Below are positions 1 to 5,115 of a stretch of 5,115 bases of DNA, in pieces. Source of the stretch: Bacteroidota bacterium (GTDB lineage Bacteria > Bacteroidota > Bacteroidia > Flavobacteriales_F > PHOS-HE28); NCBI GenBank assembly GCA_023428865.1, contig JAEYWT010000261.1, positions 1 through 5,115 on the forward strand. The letters run 5' to 3'. Each line of letters starts with the position of its first letter. Positions within the stretch are counted from its first letter, which is position 1. The notes beneath the pieces are model-generated. The model did no database searches, was not told where the DNA came from, and saw only the letters and a list, made by a program, of their open reading frames with translations. Position numbers and translations under genes: made by a program.

Positions 1-259
1 GGTGAGCAATGTGAGCAATACACGCGCTGCCCAGTACGCCATCTTGTATGACCTGACACGCGATGGTCGCTTCAGGATCCGTGGCTTCCACGAGAATGCT
101 TACGATCTGTACGATGGCGAGATCGCCAATAGTGGCGTGGCCTTCATGTTCACCAAGGAATTCGAGGAGAACGAACGGGCACGCACCGCGGCACGGAAGC
201 GTGAAACGGAACGACGCGAGAACAGGAAGGCAGAACAGCATGATGAGCCGGGTGAGTGA
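1..259 (+). CDS. tamB: TamB (DUF490 family) translocation/assembly module protein, C-terminal end only
   Basis: This is the last 85 codons of a gene that begins before the window; the frame is open to the left edge and ends at TGA 257-259. TamB proteins are very long, anchored in the inner membrane, cross the periplasm as a beta-helical groove and work with an Omp85-family partner in the outer membrane. The visible part carries the strand pattern typical of the Bacteroidota TamB C-terminus: QYAILYDLTRDGRFRIRGF, then a YDLYDGEI segment and a closing GVAFMFTKEF strand. After that comes a tail of about 35 residues that is highly charged (Arg, Glu, Lys) with no hydrophobic segment. The GTG at position 2 and the other early start-like codons are internal, because the domain clearly continues upstream. 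The gene overlaps the next one by a single base, so the two are probably translationally coupled. The assignment rests on the motif pattern plus the adjacent tamL; with so little of the protein visible, the rest cannot be judged. Confidence 0.82.
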   Translation, partial: VSNVSNTRAAQYAILYDLTRDGRFRIRGFHENAYDLYDGEIANSGVAFMFTKEFEENERARTAARKRETERRENRKAEQHDEPGE

Positions 260-2559
260 TGCGGGGACGATACCGACATAGCTGGATGGTCCTGTTCACG
301 TTGCTGCTGCACGCCTGTACCGGCTTGAAATATGCCACGGAGGATCGTCCGTTGTTCACCGGATACGAAGTGCGCTTCACCGAAAAGCCCGAAACGAACG
401 CCAAGGCAGTACAGTTGGAGTTGGATGTCGTTGTAACGCCACAACCGAGCACATCGATCTTCGGCCTACGTCCATTGGTCGCTCTGTACAATATGACCGG
501 TGAGCCCAAACAGCGGGGTAAAGGGCTGCGTCATCTGCTCAAGTACAAGATCGCTTCTGCACCGGTCTACCTGAACGATGTTCCGTTGAAGGATATTGAT
601 GCGGCACTCGCCAACCGCATGAACAACCGGGGCTATTTCAAAGCGAAGGCGACACATGAAGTGATCCACAAGGGCCGCCGGGCGGAAGTGGTCTTCAGCG
701 TGACACCCGGGCGGGTGCATCGCTTGCGGAACATCCTGTATGGCGACACGGCCCTCGCTTCGGTGGATGAACTGTACAAGCGATTGGTGCGCGCGCATCG
801 TGGCAGCACCTTGCACGAAGGTGATCCGTATGAACTTGCCGCATTGGTGGCTGAACGGTCACGGGTGGCCGACGGCCTGCGCAATACGGGCTTCTATCGC
901 ATGGATGCGGATCTGCTCGAATTCGCAGCGGACACTTCAGCAGGTGATCACCAAGTGGATTTGCGGCTGCGCGTGAAGAACGCCGCTGGTCTCAACGAAC
1001 GCCAACGTTATACCATCGGTGCCGTCTACGTACACGGTGATCGTGATGATGTGCTTCCACCGTCGGACACCACGTCCATCGATAGCCTGCGGTATATCGA
1101 TTACCTCGGCATGTACCGGCCGCACACCATTACCCGTGGTGTTTTCATTGAGCCTGGCGAGCACTTCTCCCAACGCGATCTGGATGCGACGCGACAATAC
1201 CTGTCGAGTTATGGCGTGTTCGCTGGGGTGGCCATCGATCTGCGCGACGATAGTACCAAGGGTGTGTTGAACGCGGATGTGATGTTGCGGCCACAGAAGC
1301 GGTTCTCCTTGTTCTCCGAGGTGAACGCGATCAGCAAAAGCAACAACTTCGCTGGTCCCGGTGTACGTGTGGGCTGGAAGGATCGCGACTTCTTCCGTGG
1401 CGCCGAAGTGTTCACCGTGGATCTTACGAGCCGATTCGAGACCCAAGTGGCCGGTTCGGGCCGCGGCACCAATGCGTATGAGATCGGCGCGAAAGCCTCC
1501 CTTTCCGTACCCCGCTTGCTCTTGTTCGGCCGTTTCAAGACCGCGCGCACCTTCGCTCCTACAACGCGGTTCGACCTTGGTTATGGCCTGTTCAGACGCA
1601 TCGGTCTTTATGGATTGGAGTCGGCCAACCTGGGATACAGCTACGTGTATCGCCAGAACCGTTTCGTGTGGCATGATATCCGGTTGCCCGAAGTGAGCTA
1701 TAACAACCTCTACTACACCAGTGATGCGTTCAATGCTTTCCTCGGGCAGAACCCGGCCATACGCCGAAGCTTCGAAGAGCAGTTCATCATCGGCGTGGGG
1801 TATACGTACACACGCTCGAACAAACGCGGTAATGCGGATCGCAGCTGGTGGTTGTATAGCCTTGGTGCCGATGAAGCGGGTGGCTTGCTCGCGCAAATAC
1901 ACCGTAGCGTGCAAGGACCACGTACCGAAGATGGCTACCGGCTCTTCGGCGAGCGCTATGCCCAATACTTACGCGGTCGGGTGGAAGGAAGGCTCTACCA
2001 AGCGCTGGGGCGGAACGGCGCACAGCTCGCCGTGCGCGCGTTCGGGGCGTGGGCGCACGCTTACGGCAACAGCACCAACGTGCCTTATGTGAAGCAGTTC
2101 TTCAGCGGTGGAACGAATAGTCTGCGCGCCTTCCGTGCACGTAGTGTTGGGCCAGGCCGTTATCGACCTGACTTGAACACCACACCCTCGGATATCTCCA
2201 GTTTCCAGGTGGACCAGGTCGGCGACATCAAAGTGGAGCTCAACCTCGAGTACCGCTTCGTATTCTCCGGCATGGTGAAGGGTGTGGTGTTCGCTGATGC
2301 AGGTAATGTGTGGTTGGAGAATGAAGATCCACAGCGCCCCGGTGGACAGTTCAGACCTGCACACATGTTGAGCGAATTGGCCATGGGCGGTGGTGTCGGT
2401 TTGCGTATCGATCCCGAAGTGATCGTGATCCGGTTCGATCTGGCCACACCGTTCCGGCGTCCCGATCTGCCGGAGGGCGAACGCTGGGTGCTCGGTGACC
2501 CGCAAGGCCGTGTGTTCAAGAACATGATCCTCAACATCGCGATCGGCTATCCGTTCTAG
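259..2559 (+). CDS. tamL: TamL, outer-membrane lipoprotein of the BamA/TamA (Omp85) family
   Basis: A complete 766-residue protein. The ATG at 259 sits in a TGATG junction with the tamB stop; a GTG at 256 would add one residue and is less likely. The N-terminus has Arg/His residues, a hydrophobic stretch and a lipobox-like LLHAC with Cys20, indicating signal peptidase II processing and lipidation, the feature that separates Bacteroidota TamL from proteobacterial TamA. Residues about 21-90 include a family-typical FGLRPLVALYN segment. Three POTRA-like units follow, at about 90-150 (with NRMNNRGYFKAKA), 153-247 (with GLRNTGFY) and 250-346 (with LSSYGVFAGVAI). The barrel runs from about 348 to the end. 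It contains FFSGGTNSLRAFRARSVGPG at 615-634, the loop-6 region, with Arg623 in the position of the canonical (V/I)RG(F/Y) arginine and Ala instead of Gly. The C-terminal strand ends in Phe, as a beta-signal should. Its expected role is to form, with TamB, an envelope-spanning pathway for outer-membrane assembly or lipid transport. BamA itself is less likely because of the lipobox and the tamB neighbour. Confidence 0.9.
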   Translation: MRGRYRHSWMVLFTLLLHACTGLKYATEDRPLFTGYEVRFTEKPETNAKAVQLELDVVVTPQPSTSIFGLRPLVALYNMTGEPKQRGKGLRHLLKYKIASAPVYLNDVPLKDIDAALANRMNNRGYFKAKATHEVIHKGRRAEVVFSVTPGRVHRLRNILYGDTALASVDELYKRLVRAHRGSTLHEGDPYELAALVAERSRVADGLRNTGFYRMDADLLEFAADTSAGDHQVDLRLRVKNAAGLNERQRYTIGAVYVHGDRDDVLPPSDTTSIDSLRYIDYLGMYRPHTITRGVFIEPGEHFSQRDLDATRQYLSSYGVFAGVAIDLRDDSTKGVLNADVMLRPQKRFSLFSEVNAISKSNNFAGPGVRVGWKDRDFFRGAEVFTVDLTSRFETQVAGSGRGTNAYEIGAKASLSVPRLLLFGRFKTARTFAPTTRFDLGYGLFRRIGLYGLESANLGYSYVYRQNRFVWHDIRLPEVSYNNLYYTSDAFNAFLGQNPAIRRSFEEQFIIGVGYTYTRSNKRGNADRSWWLYSLGADEAGGLLAQIHRSVQGPRTEDGYRLFGERYAQYLRGRVEGRLYQALGRNGAQLAVRAFGAWAHAYGNSTNVPYVKQFFSGGTNSLRAFRARSVGPGRYRPDLNTTPSDISSFQVDQVGDIKVELNLEYRFVFSGMVKGVVFADAGNVWLENEDPQRPGGQFRPAHMLSELAMGGGVGLRIDPEVIVIRFDLATPFRRPDLPEGERWVLGDPQGRVFKNMILNIAIGYPF

Positions 2560-2573
2560 ATCTTTGTGCCACC

Positions 2574-3137
2574 ATGGAACTGATCATCCGTAATATGGTT
2601 TGTGACCGATGTAAGGCCGCAGTGGAAGCCATCCTGATGGATCATGGGATCCTGCCAGAACATATCGCCCTAGGTGTGGTCGAGTTGAAGGAGGCGCCTT
2701 CCGCTGTGCAGTTCGGTGGCATTAGAACGGCCTTGTTGAAGTCGGGTTTCGAGTTGGTCGATGCCCCCTCCCATGTGCTCGTTGAACGCATCAAGGCCGC
2801 AGTCGTGACCTTTGTTCACCACAGTGATACACTTCGAACACGGGTGAAACTGAGTGATCATTTGCAGGCTACGATCAACACCGACCCTGGAAGTCTGTCG
2901 AGCCTATTCTCGCAGATGGAAGGGATCACGATCGAGCGATTCTACCTGTTGCAGCGGTTGGAACGCGTGAAGGAGCTCATTCAGTATGGCGAGTCCACAC
3001 TGAATGAGATCGCCGATCAGACCGGTTTCAGTAGTGCCGCCCACCTCAGCGCTCAGTTCAAGAAATTCGTCGGTATCACGCCCACCGCATTCCGGTCCAG
3101 TGGCTTGGGGCGAAGACCCATCGATCGCGTCAGCTAG
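2574..3137 (+). CDS. Copper-responsive AraC-type regulator with N-terminal HMA-like metal-binding domain (predicted)
   Basis: A 187-residue cytosolic protein. Residues 1-65 resemble a heavy-metal-associated domain: strand LIIRNM, then MVCDRC with Cys10 and Cys13 as a CxxC soft-metal site, a helix, and a closing GFELVD that matches the end of an HMA fold (compare GYELL in the downstream ATPase). Residues 66-93 form a helical linker. Residues about 94-174 are a two-HTH AraC/XylS DNA-binding domain: SDHLQATI...SLSSLFSQMEGITIERF, then RLERVKELI, then LNEIADQTGFSSAAHLSAQF and the hallmark KKFVGITPTAFR. There is no cupin-type sugar-binding domain as in classical AraC. The start is fixed by the HMA strand, which begins at residue 2. 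It lies 14 bases after tamL and 66 bases before the copper ATPase. The inferred role is to bind Cu(I), or a related soft metal, at the CxxC and control copA, perhaps through the direct repeat at 3142-3170. Domain assignments are strong; ligand, target and sign of regulation are inference. Confidence 0.85.
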   Translation: MELIIRNMVCDRCKAAVEAILMDHGILPEHIALGVVELKEAPSAVQFGGIRTALLKSGFELVDAPSHVLVERIKAAVVTFVHHSDTLRTRVKLSDHLQATINTDPGSLSSLFSQMEGITIERFYLLQRLERVKELIQYGESTLNEIADQTGFSSAAHLSAQFKKFVGITPTAFRSSGLGRRPIDRVS

Positions 3138-3141
3138 CCGC

Positions 3142-3170
3142 GATGTAAGCTTTTTCCAACAGGATGTAAG
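3142..3170 (+). promoter_or_regulatory. Candidate operator: GATGTAAG direct repeat with 21-bp period upstream of copA
   Basis: The octamer GATGTAAG occurs at 3142-3149 and again, identically, at 3163-3170, so the starts are 21 bp apart, about two helical turns. Beyond the octamer, several more positions agree at the same offset (3151/3172, 3153/3174, 3155/3176, 3157/3178). Both copies fall in the only sizeable non-coding gap of the window, ending 33 bases before the copA ATG. Tandem half-sites on one face of the helix at about this spacing are a known arrangement for AraC-family regulators, as at the araBAD I1/I2 sites, and such a regulator is encoded just upstream. The repeat and spacing are seen directly; the role as operator is inference, and a chance repeat cannot be excluded. 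Confidence 0.4.
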
Positions 3171-3203
3171 GTCTATTCCTGGCAACCGAAGGATCTTTGC
3201 GGA

Positions 3204-5115
3204 ATGCCCCGCGCGAAACGTTCCTTCCCCGTTACCGGTATGACCTGTGCTAGTTGCGTGCTCCAAGTGGAGAAAGCGCTGAGCGGTCAACGTGGGGTGG
3301 AGCGAGTGGATGTGAACCTGGCCACCAACACAGCACAGGTGGCATGGGATGATGCGCTCCTGGGCGTGGAAGGATTGCAGGCCGCCGTGCGAAAGGCCGG
3401 TTATGAGCTGCTGATCACCGATGAAGGGGAGGCCATCGCCGAAGCTGAACAAGCACGTGCCGGTCACCTCGCTCAACTACGCGGCAGGCTCATCGCCGCA
3501 TCGTTGTTGAGCCTGCCGCTGGTGGTCGTGGGTATGGCTTACATGCATACTGCCTGGTCACCATGGGTGCAGTGGTTGCTAAGCACACCGGTGGTGCTGG
3601 TCTTCGGCAGGCAGTTCTTCGTTCACGCATGGAAGCAGGCCCGACATGGCTCAGCGAACATGGATACGCTCGTAGCGCTGAGCACTGGTGTGGCCTACAT
3701 CTTCAGTGTATTCAACACGTTGTACCCGAGCTTCTGGACCGACCGTGGTCTGGAACCACATGTGTACTTCGAGGCAGCAGCGGTGGTGATCACGTTCATC
3801 CTTCTGGGGAAATTCCTGGAGGAGCGCGCCAAAGCGGGCACAGGTGCGGCCATTCGGAAGTTGATGGGCCTGCGCCCTGATCGTGTACTTCGTGTGGGTG
3901 CCGATGGCGCAATGGAAGAAGTGAGTGTGGCCCAGGTCGACATCGGTGATCTGTTGATCATACGTCCCGGTGAGAGCTTAGCGGTGGATGGTGAAGTACT
4001 GGATGGTGAGAGCTACGTGGACGAGAGCATGATCAGCGGTGAACCGGTACCAGTGTTGAAGGAAGCAGGAAGTGCCGTGCTTGCTGGAACCCTCAACCAG
4101 AAAGGGAGTTTCCGTATGCGTGCCCAACGCGTTGGTGCGGCTACTGTCCTGGCGCGGATCATACACACGGTGCAGCAAGCACAAGGCAGCAAGGCACCCG
4201 TGCAGAACATGGTGGATCGTATCGCATCGGTCTTCGTTCCCGTCGTGATCGGAATAGCGCTATTGAGCGCGGCGACCTGGTGGATCCTAGGCGGCGAGCA
4301 TGCCTTCACCCAAGGACTGCTGGCGCTCATCACCGTGTTGGTGATCGCCTGTCCGTGTGCGCTCGGATTGGCCACGCCAACGGCGATCATGGCCGGTATC
4401 GGAAAAGGTGCTGAGACAGGTATCCTGATCAAAGATGCCGAAAGCCTCGAACGGGCACGGAACGTAACGGCTGTCGTGTTGGATAAGACCGGGACCATCA
4501 CCGAGGGAAGACCGATGGTGGTGGAGACTGAAGGCTTGAATGAAGCACGGGCGCGATCATTGTTGTTGAGCATCGAACAGCGTTCCGAACATCCACTGGC
4601 CGATGCCGTCGTGCGCTTTCTCAGCGATGGTGAAGGTGTGTTCCATCACGACATCAACGGGTTCGAAAGCCATACCGGAAAAGGTGTTTCAGCCGAAGTC
4701 GATGGCATGCGTTGGCTTGTGGGCAACCGCCGCTTGCTAGAGGAGAACGGGGTGTTGATCACAGCGCATTGGCGCGCGCACGAACGGCGTTGGCAGGAGC
4801 TGGCATACACCGTGATCTGGTTGGCCGATACGACGGCTGTACGTGCAGCGATCGCTATCTCCGATCCGATAAAGGCAACGTCGCCAAAGGCCATCGCCGA
4901 GCTGAAACAACGAGGTATCAAGGTATTCATGCAGACGGGTGATGCGCGACGGACCGCCCAAGCCGTGGCCACCGCTGTTGGTATCGAAGAGCATCGCAGT
5001 GAGGTGCTTCCTAAGGACAAGGCGGCGTTCGTGGCAGCATTGCAGGCGCAAGGCCATGTGGTGGCCATGGTGGGCGATGGTATCAACGACAGTGAAGCAC
5101 TGGCCCAAGCGGATG
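3204..5115 (+). CDS. copA: Copper-translocating P1B-type ATPase CopA, 3' end cut by window
   Basis: 637 codons are visible and the frame is open at the right edge; single-HMA CopA proteins usually run to about 740 residues, so roughly 100 are missing. ATP-driven Cu(I) export from the cytosol across the inner membrane is the expected role. The ATG at 3204 leaves a short basic N-terminus before the HMA strand; the ATG at 3240 would cut into the domain. In order: one HMA domain with GMTCASC (Cys15, Cys18); membrane helices at about 96-114, 121-142, 153-175 and 188-207; actuator domain with SGEP at 278-281 (Ser in place of the usual Thr of TGE); helices at about 341-362 and 372-396, the latter with the metal-binding CPC at 383-385; phosphorylation motif DKTGT with Asp427; SEHP with the P1B nucleotide-binding His463-Pro464; TGD at 578-580; and hinge motif GDGIND at 624-629. 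The last two helices, which hold further copper-selectivity residues, lie outside the window, so copper rather than silver specificity is inferred from CASC, CPC and the metal-sensing neighbour. No frameshift or premature stop is seen. Confidence 0.93.
   Translation, partial: MPRAKRSFPVTGMTCASCVLQVEKALSGQRGVERVDVNLATNTAQVAWDDALLGVEGLQAAVRKAGYELLITDEGEAIAEAEQARAGHLAQLRGRLIAASLLSLPLVVVGMAYMHTAWSPWVQWLLSTPVVLVFGRQFFVHAWKQARHGSANMDTLVALSTGVAYIFSVFNTLYPSFWTDRGLEPHVYFEAAAVVITFILLGKFLEERAKAGTGAAIRKLMGLRPDRVLRVGADGAMEEVSVAQVDIGDLLIIRPGESLAVDGEVLDGESYVDESMISGEPVPVLKEAGSAVLAGTLNQKGSFRMRAQRVGAATVLARIIHTVQQAQGSKAPVQNMVDRIASVFVPVVIGIALLSAATWWILGGEHAFTQGLLALITVLVIACPCALGLATPTAIMAGIGKGAETGILIKDAESLERARNVTAVVLDKTGTITEGRPMVVETEGLNEARARSLLLSIEQRSEHPLADAVVRFLSDGEGVFHHDINGFESHTGKGVSAEVDGMRWLVGNRRLLEENGVLITAHWRAHERRWQELAYTVIWLADTTAVRAAIAISDPIKATSPKAIAELKQRGIKVFMQTGDARRTAQAVATAVGIEEHRSEVLPKDKAAFVAALQAQGHVVAMVGDGINDSEALAQAD

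Noticed and set aside
937..1965. Long open frame of 342 codons on the minus strand
   Set aside because: It is wholly antisense to tamL, whose domain structure is unambiguous. The translation shows no recognisable motif, membrane segment or domain, and long antisense frames are expected opposite GC-rich coding sequence.
2688..2694. Strong Shine-Dalgarno-like AAGGAGG
   Set aside because: It is inside the regulator coding sequence (encoding LKEAP), with no start codon and open frame at a suitable distance downstream. Bacteroidota also rely little on such sites.
3177..3193. Small hairpin (TCCTGG / CC..AGGA) in the copA leader
   Set aside because: The stem is only six base pairs with a 2-base bulge and a 3-base loop, and no T-run follows. 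It is too weak to call a terminator or attenuator.
3138..3203. CueR-type (MerR family) copA promoter
   Set aside because: I looked for the usual inverted repeat of the ACCTTCC / GGAAGGT kind between -35 and -10 elements and found none; the gap holds a direct repeat instead.
2904..3476. 190-codon open frame on the minus strand crossing the regulator-copA gap
   Set aside because: It overlaps the AraC HTH coding region, the gap and the HMA domain of copA, all clearly coding or regulatory on the plus strand. Its translation resembles no family I know.
3563..3880. Plus-strand open frame of 105 codons inside copA
   Set aside because: It is a different frame of the copA membrane-helix region; copA reads through uninterrupted there with correctly placed helices.
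4013..4573. Minus-strand open frame of 186 codons, with another at 4646-5086
   Set aside because: Both lie opposite copA regions containing SGEP, CPC, DKTGT and further P-type ATPase motifs; their translations are Ser/Thr/Ala-rich shadow sequence without motifs.

Overview
The window reads as chromosomal DNA of a Bacteroidota bacterium, probably a comparatively GC-rich flavobacterial-type lineage. Three things point there: a TamB C-terminus followed directly by an Omp85 protein with a lipoprotein signal (the TamB-TamL pair of that phylum), a short regulator that joins an HMA-like metal-binding domain to an AraC helix-turn-helix next to a copper ATPase, and start codons without convincing Shine-Dalgarno sequences. 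The phylum is well supported; anything finer is inference. All four genes lie on the + strand, and almost every base is coding.

Layout. (1) Positions 1-259 hold the last codons of tamB, cut by the window edge. (2) Positions 259-2559 hold tamL, complete, whose ATG overlaps the tamB stop by one base (TGATG). It encodes an outer-membrane lipoprotein of the BamA/TamA superfamily with periplasmic POTRA domains and a C-terminal beta-barrel. (3) Positions 2574-3137, after only 14 bases, hold a 187-residue regulator with an N-terminal CxxC metal-binding module and a C-terminal AraC-type DNA-binding domain. (4) A 66-base gap (3138-3203) carries an 8-bp direct repeat, GATGTAAG, with a 21-bp period, a candidate operator. 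(5) From 3204 to the window end runs a CopA-type copper P1B-ATPase, open at its 3' end after 637 codons.

Two modules are therefore side by side. TamB and TamL would work together in the envelope, TamB spanning the periplasm from the inner membrane to the outer-membrane TamL. The regulator and CopA form a copper-homeostasis pair: the regulator would sense cytosolic Cu(I) through its CxxC and control copA, whose product pumps Cu(I) out of the cytosol. No terminator is visible between tamL and the regulator, so read-through between the modules is possible but unproven. I saw no RNA genes, mobile elements, CRISPR arrays or attachment sites. The most novel-looking part is the metal-domain/AraC regulator with its putative 21-bp-phased operator. 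The family is, to my knowledge, recurrent in Bacteroidota beside copper genes, so this is an under-described known type rather than a wholly new system.
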